Positions 17,315 to 26,389 of a DNA stretch of 64,000 nt are shown here, piece by piece; the first letter of the stretch is position 1, and every line of letters begins with the position of its first letter. The position numbers and the translations under genes were made by a program. Source of the stretch: Lentzea guizhouensis (lineage in GTDB: Bacteria > Actinomycetota > Actinomycetes > Mycobacteriales > Pseudonocardiaceae); NCBI RefSeq assembly GCF_001701025.1, contig NZ_CP016793.1:5394001-5458000 (forward strand), given 5' to 3'. Under the pieces are notes generated by a model, which saw only the letters and a program-made list of their open reading frames with translations, had not been told where the DNA came from and made no database searches.

Positions 17315-18904
17315 ATGACTGCGTGGCAGCCGCCTGACGGCGTGTCAGGCGACTACTCCTCCATCAAGGTCTCCGTAGGCATGCTCGGGCCGCCTCGCTT
17401 TCGTTGCCCCGCCCGTGACGCGATGGCGTCGCGGCAGGGGTTGCGCGCCGAAGCAGTGGTCCGCTGGAAGCCGGAGCACCTCGAAGACTTCGCGAACGGT
17501 CCGTTCATGCGGGCGATGGACCTGATCGAGCTCCATCGAAGGCCAGCGGACCAGGCGTTGCGGACGGCCTGCGCGTCGACGGTGCCTGGTCGAGTGGTCC
17601 ACGCATCCGTCGAACAGTGGGCCGCGCACGGGGTGTTCGAGTACCTGAGAGCCTTCGCCGACGACGCCGAGGTGGTGCCGGTGAAGGAGAACTGGCGCTA
17701 TTTCAGGGAATGGAGCGTCCCCGACCAACGGGGTGCCAAGCGGTACGCGATCTCGGTGTGGGGACGGTGCTACACCTCGCGGGACCACCGCCTCCGCGAG
17801 CTCCGGCTACTCACCAACCGGGCGAACGGGCGAGCGAGGACGGAGGCGGAAGTCGCTGTCGCGGCGTTGGTCCTCGCTTCGGCACTGCCCCGGCCACTCC
17901 CGGAACGCGTGCGGATCCGGCAGTTCGCGCTGCTCGACGGTACGACGACCACCTTGTTCGACGGTTCGAGGCAGGCCGCACTCGACCTCTACGAGGTGGC
18001 GGGGAAGCCCGCGCTGGCAGGCATCGTGGACGCACCTGGCGGCCTCGACTACCGGCCTGGGGCGACCTGTGCGGACTGTCCGTTCGCGGCGGTGTGCCCT
18101 GCCCTGCCGCGGTACGCGGGCGTGCTCGGTGTGCGGGACGACCGCCGACCGCGGCGGACGTGGTCCCCGACGACCAGCCGTTCCTACCGGCGCTGTCCCG
18201 CGCAGGAGTTCTCCCGCAGGCAGCGACTACCGCTGGACCAGTCCGTCGAACGAGGAGACTCCGCCGAGCGCGGCCGGGCCGTGCACCGGTACCTGGAGAA
18301 CCTCCACGGCCCCGGTTCAGCCGCAGTCTGCGGCTCCAGGATCCCGGGCAACTGGGTCCCCGCCGAGTTCGACCTGCCTGCCGGAGAACGAGAATTGGGC
18401 GCGGAGTTGCTTCGACACCACGCCGAGGTGTGCCCGCTCAAGCTCGTGTCGTCGCCGGCCGATGTACGGGTGGAGCCGGACATCGTCTTCCACGACACCG
18501 CCGCGGACACCGTGGTGCTGGCGAAGCCGGACCTGCTCTACCGCGACCGGGGCGGGTGGGTGTGGCGTGAGGTCAAGACTTCGACTTCGACCGTGAGGCC
18601 GTCCCGGTGGTTCGACTACTACCCGCAGCTGGCGCTGGCCGTGGTCATCGCGGCACACGGCCACCTCGGGCCAGGTCGCTGCAGGGTCGAACTCGAGGTC
18701 CTGCGACCGTCCGGAGTGGACCTCGTCATGTTCGACCCGGCTACCCCACGGGTCGTCGAGGAGGCGGAGTCCTCTTTGCGGGACCAGTTCCGGCCTTGGC
18801 ACCTGGACGACCGATTCGTGCCGAAACCCGGTGGCCACTGCCGCTCCTGCGAGGTTTCGCGGTGGTGCACCGCGGCTGAGGGAGGAAGCACCGACGATGA
18901 CTAG
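17315..18904 (+). CDS. Tandem-duplicated Cas4/AddB-like Fe-S PD-(D/E)XK nuclease
   Basis: 529 residues made of two homologous halves. Each half has a lone Cys (C31 in FRCPA; C294 in RRCPA), a conserved His (VVHASVE; AVHRYLE), and a terminal C-x2-C-x5-C (C252/255/261 in CADCPFAAVC; C509/512/518 in CRSCEVSRWC). This is the four-Cys layout that binds a 4Fe-4S cluster in Cas4 and AddB nucleases. Only the C-terminal half keeps the nuclease motif: D405 in AKPDLLY, E419-x-K421 in WREVKTS, and YYPQLALAV after it. The matching N-terminal stretch reads RELRLL with no aspartate. It is the first gene of the pPIWI_RE operon and overlaps the next gene by 8 bp. It is not part of the three-gene pPIWI_RE island as I know it. 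Confidence 0.8.
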   Translation: MTAWQPPDGVSGDYSSIKVSVGMLGPPRFRCPARDAMASRQGLRAEAVVRWKPEHLEDFANGPFMRAMDLIELHRRPADQALRTACASTVPGRVVHASVEQWAAHGVFEYLRAFADDAEVVPVKENWRYFREWSVPDQRGAKRYAISVWGRCYTSRDHRLRELRLLTNRANGRARTEAEVAVAALVLASALPRPLPERVRIRQFALLDGTTTTLFDGSRQAALDLYEVAGKPALAGIVDAPGGLDYRPGATCADCPFAAVCPALPRYAGVLGVRDDRRPRRTWSPTTSRSYRRCPAQEFSRRQRLPLDQSVERGDSAERGRAVHRYLENLHGPGSAAVCGSRIPGNWVPAEFDLPAGERELGAELLRHHAEVCPLKLVSSPADVRVEPDIVFHDTAADTVVLAKPDLLYRDRGGWVWREVKTSTSTVRPSRWFDYYPQLALAVVIAAHGHLGPGRCRVELEVLRPSGVDLVMFDPATPRVVEEAESSLRDQFRPWHLDDRFVPKPGGHCRSCEVSRWCTAAEGGSTDDD

Positions 18905-19937
18905 GTCCACGGCCGACGCTGTCGGCCTTCTCACGCAGATCGCCCGTGGTGTGGTCGCGTTGTCCGCGCACAGCGATCGTGGCGGCGCGACGCCTCCGCC
19001 CTACCCGCACGAGATGCAGAGCGCCCTCGACCAACTGGTGTTGTGGGCACTGCGGAAGAACCACACCCCGCCGGCGGGTGTCCCGGATCTCGTCTTCTTG
19101 TGCACCGGGCGAACTCTCGCACAGTGGGCGGCGATGGGCATCGGCGGAATCACCGAGCCCACGCAACGGCTCGTTCATGGGGTGGCACAGGTACCCACAC
19201 GAGCGTGCTTGGAGATCACCGGTCAGGCCGAGTTCGCCGACCGCCTGTTCGCCGCGGCCGTCGCGGAGCTCGATGCCGCTGATGTCGCCCGCGCACGGGC
19301 GTTCCTGGAACGCAACGTGGTGATGAGCAACACCGGGCACCTCGACCTCATGAACCTCGATCCGAGGTCGATGACGGCGGTCAAGGCCGTCCGCCACCTC
19401 TACGAGCCCGTGCCGGCCCGGTTGACCTCGGCCGGTGAGATCGCTCTGTGCCCCACCTGTCGGCTCCCTGCCCTCTCCGCTGAACTCCCCGAGCACGGCA
19501 CCGTCTGGTGTGAAGCCGAAGTCTGCCCTCGTGACAAGCCGGTGACAGACATCCTGGGAGCAGGGGATGTCCTGCTGCTCCACCGGGCACTGCGGTTGTT
19601 CCTCGCACTTCCCAGTCTGGTGGAACGGAGTTGCGTCGAACGGCTGCGGGACGCGGGCACGCCTCTGTTGCGGCGCAGCACCGGCACCTACACGAGCCGT
19701 CTCGGTGGGACCGACGTTGTGATCCGCTTCTACGACCGCACCTGCGCCACCCACTTGGCCTGGCAGGTGGTCAGGGATCTGGTCACCGTCGCGGTGCTTC
19801 CGGAGACCGCCCTCGACCACCGGTTCCGCCGGACTTTCGAGAGCTCCTTGCCCGACGACACGGACATCAGCCTGCTCTCGGACGAAGAACTCGTCCTCTG
19901 GGCGACCGAGGAGGAGAAGGCTAATGCGAAGCGGTAA
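18897..19937 (+). CDS. pPIWI_RE-associated Y-domain/REase-family protein, active site apparently degenerate
   Basis: 346 residues from ATG 18897 (GGGAGG upstream), overlapping the previous gene by 8 bp and the next by 14 bp. The N-terminal half matches the layout of the Y domain of pPIWI_RE islands. A zinc-ribbon-like set CPTC ... WCEAEVC (residues ~185-210) precedes the C-terminal restriction-endonuclease-like region. In the family that region normally carries a D and a D-V-K type motif. Here the corresponding strands read GGTDVVIRF and HLAWQVVRD, so the catalytic Asp/Lys pair is not evident. The assignment rests on gene order and the zinc ribbon; loss of activity is inferred and needs an alignment. 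Confidence 0.65.
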   Translation: MTRSTADAVGLLTQIARGVVALSAHSDRGGATPPPYPHEMQSALDQLVLWALRKNHTPPAGVPDLVFLCTGRTLAQWAAMGIGGITEPTQRLVHGVAQVPTRACLEITGQAEFADRLFAAAVAELDAADVARARAFLERNVVMSNTGHLDLMNLDPRSMTAVKAVRHLYEPVPARLTSAGEIALCPTCRLPALSAELPEHGTVWCEAEVCPRDKPVTDILGAGDVLLLHRALRLFLALPSLVERSCVERLRDAGTPLLRRSTGTYTSRLGGTDVVIRFYDRTCATHLAWQVVRDLVTVAVLPETALDHRFRRTFESSLPDDTDISLLSDEELVLWATEEEKANAKR

Positions 19938-22900
19938 GCGCATCCTCGCGCCCTTGATCGATGAACTGCGGAAGAAGGGAGGGCTCCGTCGCAAGGACGC
20001 CGAGCGTCTGTGCGAAGTCGAACTCGGGTTGTACCTGCTTTCGAAGATCGCACCCACCGAGCCGGCGGTCAGCGCCTGGACCCTGTTCAGCGGTTACCCC
20101 TACGCCGCGACGCGCGGCCTCACCGCGGTCCCTGGGGCGGCGGAGGCGGTGCGATCGGGGAGGTTCACCCTGTGGACGTTGTCCAGGCGGAGCTCCTGGC
20201 TCGAAGCCATGCAGCACTACCGGAACCTGCGCTCGAGCGTACGCGCGTTCGGCATCCCCTCCAACGATTGCGCCGCGACAGTGCTGCCCACGACGGGGAT
20301 CGGCGACGACCGCTGGGGCCGCTACGACGCGCTGCTCGGCGACGCGCCGCCGTTCGAGGGCGAACCGCCCACTTTCGCCTCTGCGGGTGTGCACCGCTTT
20401 CCAGTCGGCAGAAGTAATCGCAGAGTGGTCCTGCCGGACGTGTCGGCATTCGACCGACCCGATGGGCATGACCTGCACCGCAAACAGGTCAACGGAGGGA
20501 AGCCGATCGAGATCCTTTGGGAGGAGCTCGAAGCCACCGCCGAGGCGATGGACGACCACGAAGACATCTGGATCGCCGACGAGTCCCATCACGGCAGGTG
20601 GGTGGAACGCCTCAGCGAGGTGGAGTTGTTCCTGCCCTCGGGGAAGAGCTTTCGCAAGAGACGACCGAACGAGAAGTTCACGATCGACCGGCTCCAGCAC
20701 CTGCTAGGCATAGTCGGTGCGGGGAAGAGCACGCTCCGCGACGTCCTGACTGTCCACCTGGTCAACCTGGGCCTGCGTGTCACAGTGGTGGTCGGCGACG
20801 TCGCCGAGGTGCTGAAGCTCGTCAGGTTGTACAAGCTCCACACAGACGGCTCGGCGGCTCCCGTTCTGGGCGCGACAGGGAAGGACCGCCACGCACGGCG
20901 GCTGCACCGCAGGTCCACCGGGCGGGGGAAGCAGAACCTGCTGGCGCACGACGATCAAGGATTCGACTACCTGAGCACGTCCTGTGCCCTCAACGCCTTG
21001 CTGGACGACGACGAAGAACCACTGGCGTTCAACCAGGCTCCCTGCACCCGGCTCGAGGCGAAGAGGAAGACCGACGAGGACGCTTCGCACCCCGCCTGGG
21101 TGCGAGGCAAGCGCGTGTGCCCGTTCTGGTCGAGGTGTCCTCGCCATCGGAGTTCCCACGAGCTCGTGGAGGCCGCCGCGTGGGTGGCCACACCGGCAGG
21201 GCTCGTCGATGCTCGGGTTCCGTGGGCCCAGAACGGCGAACGAGTGCGCTACCTGGAACTGGCGTGCAGGCGCAGCGACCTGGTCATCGTGGACGAAGCG
21301 GACCGGGTGCAGATCAACTTGGACGAGCTCTTCGCTCCGGCCGCGCCGCTGATCGGCGTCGGGGACAGCCGGTCGCTCTGGGACGACCTGATGAAGCACA
21401 AGACCAACCAGCTCCAGGAAGGCTGGCGCACACAGCTGTCCAACTCGGACGTCGAGAAGTGGACGGCCGCCGTCAACACGATCACCAGCGCCACCGATCG
21501 CCTCTACGCGATGCTCGTGGGCAACGAGGAGTTGAGGGAATGGGTGCGGGTCGGCTACTTCAGTTCCTGGACCCTGCAGCTCCGGTTGATCGAGGAGCGG
21601 TACCCCGCGATGGCCAGGGCCGAGGGCAACCCGGTCGACCGCCTCACCCGGTTGCTCGACCAACTGCGGGACAACCCGTTCGGCGACCGGCGGCGCGCCG
21701 AGGTGCCGCGGCTGATCGCGCTGATCGCCGAGCTGCTGCACACCCAGGACGAGGACTACACCCGCGAGAAGCTGAGAGACGAGGTGGCGCGGATCTTCGA
21801 CCTCTCTCCCGAGGTGGAACGTCGGCGGAGATTGGACGCGGCACGTGGCCAGCAGCCTTCGCCAAAGGGGAAGCAGAAGCGGTCCAAGCAACCGCTGGAC
21901 GCCGAAACCTGGATGGAACTCATGGCGGAGCGGTTCGAGTTCACGTTGCTGCTGTGCGCGCTGGAACCCAAGTTGGCGCTGATGAACACGATGTGGCCAC
22001 GAGTGGAGTCGGTGCTCAAACTCGATTTCAACGAGATGTACCAACGGCCGCGCGACTACGGTCCGATGGTCCCGGAGTCGCCGATGGGCAATCTGCTCGG
22101 CTTCCAGTTCATCCCCCGCGGTCGCGCCGAGGAGGGCGTGCAGAGCGGCGAGCTGCGGTACTTCCGGTGCAGCGGGGTTGGGCGTGAACTGCTCCTACGC
22201 ATACCGGAAATCCCGGAGGCCGACGGGCATCCGCCGACCAACCTGCTGTTGATGTCCGGTAGCAGCTGGGCTGCTACCTCCAGTCGATACCACATCCAGG
22301 TACCGGTGGGGATGATCATCAAACCGCCGGCGGCGAAGGTGAGGGCGGTCACGCGTGGCACCCAGATGCGCGTGGAACTGCTGAAGGGCAACAACGGTGT
22401 GCCGCTGAGGGTGTCGGGAGCAGGTGTGCTGCAACGCCCCGAGGTCCTCCGCCGGATGGCGGTGAAGCTCGGGGAGGATGACCACGGCGGTAGCAGACTC
22501 CAGCGCGAGCTCCTCTCGCTGCCCGAGAAGCGGCGGCGGATTCTGCTCCTGGTCGGTTCCTACGAGGAGGCCGCGCTCGTCGCGGACACCCTGCACACCC
22601 TGAGCCTTCGCTGGCGGGGACAGGTGGTCCGCCTCGTCTCGGACGACTACGAGACGACCGATGACCCCGCGGGCGACGACAGCCGCGCGCCCATCCTGCG
22701 CCGAGGCGACGTCGACACCCTCTTCGCGACATCGGCCCAGATCCTCGTGGCACCACTGCTCGCCGTCGAGCGTGGGCACAACATTCTGAACGAGGACCAG
22801 GTAGCGGCCATCGGCACGGTCTACTTCCTCGCCCGGCCGAATCCACGCCCTGACGACCTCAGACTCGCCGTGCACACCGTCAACGACTGGATCCTGCGGT

Positions 22901-23346
22901 TCGTTGCAGAGCCGACCGGCTTTGCGAAGGTGCTGCGCGGCGCGACCAGTCTCGCCGAGGGCGCGGCCGAGGTCCGCGCGCTGGGCCGGAAGGAATGGTA
23001 CGCAGCGCTTGGCCGGCCCGTGGCCTGGAGCCGCCTCGGTACTCGGCTGGACCCGGTGACCTGGGACCTGCTCGTCCTCATCTGGCAGGTCATCGGACGC
23101 CTGGTGCGTGGTGGGGTGCCCGCCAAGGTCGTGTTCGTCGACGCGGCGTTCGTCCCGATGCACGCCGAGAGGCGGACCGCGGAAGAGACACGTGAGACGA
23201 GTCTTTTGGTCAACATCCACCACGTGCTCGACCAGTACCTCCGTCCGGGCAGCACCCACAGCGCCGACGAGCGCTTCATCGTGAAAGCCCTCTACCAGCC
23301 GCTGTGGTCCGCGCTGGGTGCGTGCCTGGGTTCCCTCACCGACTAG
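19924..23346 (+). CDS. pPIWI_RE-associated DinG-like helicase with Fe-S type cysteines
   Basis: 1140 residues. The N-terminal ~250 residues correspond in position to the Z domain of pPIWI_RE islands. The helicase has Walker A VGAGKST (~264-270), then four cysteines (C354, C374, C399, C405, the last two in CPFWSRC) placed as in Fe-S helicases. Walker B follows as VIVDEAD (454-460), and there is a C-terminal RecA-like lobe with LIWQVIGRLVRGG as motif VI. It should unwind DNA or RNA-DNA hybrids, as proposed for this helicase group. The start ATG follows GGAGGAGAAGG and overlaps the REase gene. The pPIWI_RE gene begins 9 bp after its stop. Confidence 0.85.
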   Translation: MRSGKRILAPLIDELRKKGGLRRKDAERLCEVELGLYLLSKIAPTEPAVSAWTLFSGYPYAATRGLTAVPGAAEAVRSGRFTLWTLSRRSSWLEAMQHYRNLRSSVRAFGIPSNDCAATVLPTTGIGDDRWGRYDALLGDAPPFEGEPPTFASAGVHRFPVGRSNRRVVLPDVSAFDRPDGHDLHRKQVNGGKPIEILWEELEATAEAMDDHEDIWIADESHHGRWVERLSEVELFLPSGKSFRKRRPNEKFTIDRLQHLLGIVGAGKSTLRDVLTVHLVNLGLRVTVVVGDVAEVLKLVRLYKLHTDGSAAPVLGATGKDRHARRLHRRSTGRGKQNLLAHDDQGFDYLSTSCALNALLDDDEEPLAFNQAPCTRLEAKRKTDEDASHPAWVRGKRVCPFWSRCPRHRSSHELVEAAAWVATPAGLVDARVPWAQNGERVRYLELACRRSDLVIVDEADRVQINLDELFAPAAPLIGVGDSRSLWDDLMKHKTNQLQEGWRTQLSNSDVEKWTAAVNTITSATDRLYAMLVGNEELREWVRVGYFSSWTLQLRLIEERYPAMARAEGNPVDRLTRLLDQLRDNPFGDRRRAEVPRLIALIAELLHTQDEDYTREKLRDEVARIFDLSPEVERRRRLDAARGQQPSPKGKQKRSKQPLDAETWMELMAERFEFTLLLCALEPKLALMNTMWPRVESVLKLDFNEMYQRPRDYGPMVPESPMGNLLGFQFIPRGRAEEGVQSGELRYFRCSGVGRELLLRIPEIPEADGHPPTNLLLMSGSSWAATSSRYHIQVPVGMIIKPPAAKVRAVTRGTQMRVELLKGNNGVPLRVSGAGVLQRPEVLRRMAVKLGEDDHGGSRLQRELLSLPEKRRRILLLVGSYEEAALVADTLHTLSLRWRGQVVRLVSDDYETTDDPAGDDSRAPILRRGDVDTLFATSAQILVAPLLAVERGHNILNEDQVAAIGTVYFLARPNPRPDDLRLAVHTVNDWILRFVAEPTGFAKVLRGATSLAEGAAEVRALGRKEWYAALGRPVAWSRLGTRLDPVTWDLLVLIWQVIGRLVRGGVPAKVVFVDAAFVPMHAERRTAEETRETSLLVNIHHVLDQYLRPGSTHSADERFIVKALYQPLWSALGACLGSLTD

Positions 23347-23354
23347 GAGGAAGC

Positions 23355-25991
23355 ATGTACAACCAGATCAGGACCTGCGCGTTCGAGCCCGATCCCTCAC
23401 GTGGCCCGTGGGTCGAACAACTTCACGTCGCGAAGTTCGCCGAGCAGTGGCGGATCGAGCTGACGGACCTGTACGCCCTCGGCTGGCGAAGCCGGGAGGC
23501 CATGGCCGGTCTGCCGGTCAGGCACCTGAACCAGGTGCTGCGCGCCGTGGCCCCCGGAGTCCTGGCGACCGGCCGCGGTGCGGCCGCCGATCCGTCGGTT
23601 CCCTGGATCTACACCGACGGCGAGGTGCCCGCCGAGGTTGTGCGGGCGGCCTTCCTGACCTGGGTGATGTCACTGCGACCCGAGCCCGAACACCAAGGCG
23701 CGCTGGACCGCGTGCTCGACTTGATCAGCAGTACCGCGGTCGAGTGGCTGCCGGTGGAGGTGGACCTCACATCGGTCGACCTGTCTGCGGCAGGAACCGC
23801 GCTACCACCCAGGAGGCTGTACTCGCTGCTGCCTGAGCTGGTCGCGACGCGCTTGGCGCAGCGGTCGTTTCGCGCTCGGGAGTCGGACCGGGAAACCCGT
23901 TTCCGCGTAGTCAACCGCGACCAGGGAACCGAACTCGTGTCGTGGCCCCCGAGATCTACGCCGTTCGACGGGGGCGGACACTTCTACTCGGTGGTCGTCA
24001 GGGTCACCTGTCACACCGTTCCGTTCGCCGCCAGTCTGCGGGTGCACGTGTCGACCGGGATCCGGCGGTGGGTCGCGGGAGACCGGTTGTTCCTGCCGCA
24101 CCGACGATCCGCGACCGCGCTGGTGGACACACCGTCGCTCTGGGGAGACGGAGCGACTGCGGCTCGGACCCGGTTGTCGGTCAACAGCATCCGCTACGAC
24201 GCGAGGCAGGGGCGGGTCGTCTGGGGCCGCAACAGCCCCATCGGTCTGCTCGGAGACCTCGACATCATCGGCAGCTATCCGAAGGCCGAGGAGGTGGTCT
24301 CCTCCCCGGAAACATGGTTGATGGGCAGGGAGAAGAAGGCGGTGGGCTTGGTGCACAGCACCGCTTTGGAGACGACCCACGCCGTAGGTACGGGACTGAT
24401 GCCCGACGAGCGCGCTGAACTCGACCAGTGGGTTGCCGAAGGGGTGAAGCCGCTGCTGCGGCGAGTACCGGATCTGGTCAGGGTTCCTCGGGTGAGGAAC
24501 AAGCCTGTGCTGCTGCCTGCGGCACCCAAGACCAAGCCCGAACAGCGGGAGAGGCTCGACTGGCAGATCGAGGCGGATCGGCGGCGTGGGTTGCGGGCCG
24601 CGTTGGCCGGCGAACCGCTGCACCTGGACGTCGTGACGATCTTTCCCGAGTCGGCGGACCGGATCCTGCGCGAGTTCGCTCGCCGGCTCGGCTGCCCCGA
24701 GGAGCAGGTCACCTCCGAGGTGCGACAGCGGTGGACCTTCGACGGCCTGGAAGTGCGGCTCGCCGTGTCGTCACTCGGTGATCTCGCCCGCAAAGTCGAT
24801 GTCCCGAAGTCCGGGACGCCGCATCGTCCCGCAGCCGTGCGGGAAGCTCACCGGGCTCGACGGCTGGCAGCGGGAGCCGCCTTCCCCAGGCTCGACGCCC
24901 CTGCCATCGCCTTGGTCGAACTACCCGGCGGTGATCGCTTCACCGAGCCGGACTCCGATCCGAAGTCCGCGCTACGGCTCGGTTTCGCCGACAGCGGGCG
25001 CCTCACTCAGTTCATCCGTCCTTTGCCCGGTTCGGATGACGACGTCGATCAGCGACTGAGGTCGGCATGCCTCGACGCTTGCCGGCAGCTCGGTGCCTTC
25101 ACCTCCGCCGAGCCACGCACGAGATCGCCACTGCCGACAGGCCTCCAGTACGTTGGCCTGTGGGTCGTCCGAGCCGCGCAGGGCAGACTGCTTGTGGCGG
25201 TCCGCGTCCGACCTGGTGAAGAGGTTCAGCAGGTCACCGCTTGGGACGACAGGGTCAAGGACTGGGTTCCCTACCGGCGTTTCCTGTTGACCTCGTCGAC
25301 TGCGGGGGCGCCGTTCCGAATCAAGGGCGGGCGGAACGCGGCGGATGATCGGCTCGACGTGGAGCGGCGGATCAGGTCGATCCTGTACCAGTGCCGGGAT
25401 CGGCCCACGTTGCTGTTGGTCAACAGCGGAAACCTCCGCGAGTCCTGGCCGTCGCTACTCAACGGCTCGCTTGTAAAGGACCACTTGGGTTTCACCGGCA
25501 TCCACGATCAGCGAGTCGGTGCGTACGGCGAAGAACTTCGAGTGGTTCTGTTGCGTGATAGGAACAGCCGCGAAGAGGTGCCGCAGTGGTACGCGCCCAC
25601 GCCCGAGGGAAAGCCCGCAGGTTTCGCCAGCGGACTGTGGTGCCCAGGAGACGGGCAAAGCGACAACCGAGTCTTCGCGAGTACCGCCGACCTACCCCGA
25701 AGCTTCCCGAAGACCCCGAGGGGACTCCGAAAGCTCGGCGACGATGTGCTCTCGCACTACGGCGCGACCGTCTCGGCCTGGAACCCGCAGTACGTCGAGA
25801 TCACTTCGCTGTGCGTTGCCTCGGCAGATGAGGACTCACCGGACAGTCCAGCGGAGTGGGCATCGGTTGCCCATCAACAGCGCTTCCACAACGAGTACGA
25901 CCCGCTGGCCCAACCCTTTCCCGTACACCTCGCAAAGAAGGCGGAAGAGTACTGCTTGTCCGCCGAGCCGATCGATGACGAGCTCGAATAG
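23355..25991 (+). CDS. pPIWI_RE protein (prokaryotic PIWI, R-E clade)
   Basis: 878 residues from ATG 23355 behind a perfect AGGAGG. The C-terminal ~250 residues fit the RNase H-fold PIWI domain of the pPIWI_RE family. The conserved Arg region is LRVVLLRDR (~728-736), and the conserved Glu sits after NP in YVEITS (~815). The tail has the family's P-x-HLAKKAEEY. The central part (~400-560) corresponds to the MID-like region and the N-terminal ~350 residues to the X region. From published analysis the family is predicted to recognise nucleic-acid duplexes or R-loops of invaders, with its helicase and nuclease partners acting as a restriction system. It is the last gene of the operon, and a transposase remnant starts 6 bp later. 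Confidence 0.85.
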   Translation: MYNQIRTCAFEPDPSRGPWVEQLHVAKFAEQWRIELTDLYALGWRSREAMAGLPVRHLNQVLRAVAPGVLATGRGAAADPSVPWIYTDGEVPAEVVRAAFLTWVMSLRPEPEHQGALDRVLDLISSTAVEWLPVEVDLTSVDLSAAGTALPPRRLYSLLPELVATRLAQRSFRARESDRETRFRVVNRDQGTELVSWPPRSTPFDGGGHFYSVVVRVTCHTVPFAASLRVHVSTGIRRWVAGDRLFLPHRRSATALVDTPSLWGDGATAARTRLSVNSIRYDARQGRVVWGRNSPIGLLGDLDIIGSYPKAEEVVSSPETWLMGREKKAVGLVHSTALETTHAVGTGLMPDERAELDQWVAEGVKPLLRRVPDLVRVPRVRNKPVLLPAAPKTKPEQRERLDWQIEADRRRGLRAALAGEPLHLDVVTIFPESADRILREFARRLGCPEEQVTSEVRQRWTFDGLEVRLAVSSLGDLARKVDVPKSGTPHRPAAVREAHRARRLAAGAAFPRLDAPAIALVELPGGDRFTEPDSDPKSALRLGFADSGRLTQFIRPLPGSDDDVDQRLRSACLDACRQLGAFTSAEPRTRSPLPTGLQYVGLWVVRAAQGRLLVAVRVRPGEEVQQVTAWDDRVKDWVPYRRFLLTSSTAGAPFRIKGGRNAADDRLDVERRIRSILYQCRDRPTLLLVNSGNLRESWPSLLNGSLVKDHLGFTGIHDQRVGAYGEELRVVLLRDRNSREEVPQWYAPTPEGKPAGFASGLWCPGDGQSDNRVFASTADLPRSFPKTPRGLRKLGDDVLSHYGATVSAWNPQYVEITSLCVASADEDSPDSPAEWASVAHQQRFHNEYDPLAQPFPVHLAKKAEEYCLSAEPIDDELE

Positions 25992-25997
25992 CCGAGC

Positions 25998-26366
25998 TTT
26001 GTTCTGTTTCTGGTTCGTGACAGGGCCAGCCAGTTCACGACGTCGTTCGATTCCGTTCTCTCGGGCGCCAACATCGCCGTTGTGAAGATCCCACCGCACT
26101 GTCCGCGGGCCAACTGCTATGCGGAACGGTTTGTCGGCACCGTCAGACGCGAGCTCACGGATCGGCTGCCGATCATCAACGAGCGGCACCTGGAGTCAGT
26201 GCTGAATCGCTACGTCCTCCACTACAACCACCGGCGACCACACCGAGCGCGACATCACTCTCCACCTCGCCCCGATCACCCAGCCGGAGACCCAGCTTGT
26301 AGGTCCGTACATCGGCGACGAGTGCTTGACGGCTTGATCAACGAGCACGAACCTGCGGCCGCCTGA
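25998..26366 (+). pseudogene. Integrase-core (rve) transposase, 3' fragment
   Basis: The frame encodes only the C-terminal third of an rve-type transposase: LVRDRASQFT (second catalytic Asp), RANCYAERF (catalytic Glu), then HYNHRRPH and a GLINEH ending. The start, the DNA-binding domain and the first Asp are missing, and the open frame begins directly after the pPIWI_RE stop. It is a relic of an IS3/IS481-like element that inserted at, or deleted up to, the end of the defence operon. Confidence 0.8.
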
Positions 26367-26389
26367 CGCGCAGGTCATACCGCCAAGCC

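Noticed and set aside
17315..18904. A CRISPR cas4 gene
   Set aside because: Although the Fe-S nuclease layout matches Cas4, no other cas gene or repeat-spacer array is present and the gene belongs to the pPIWI_RE operon.
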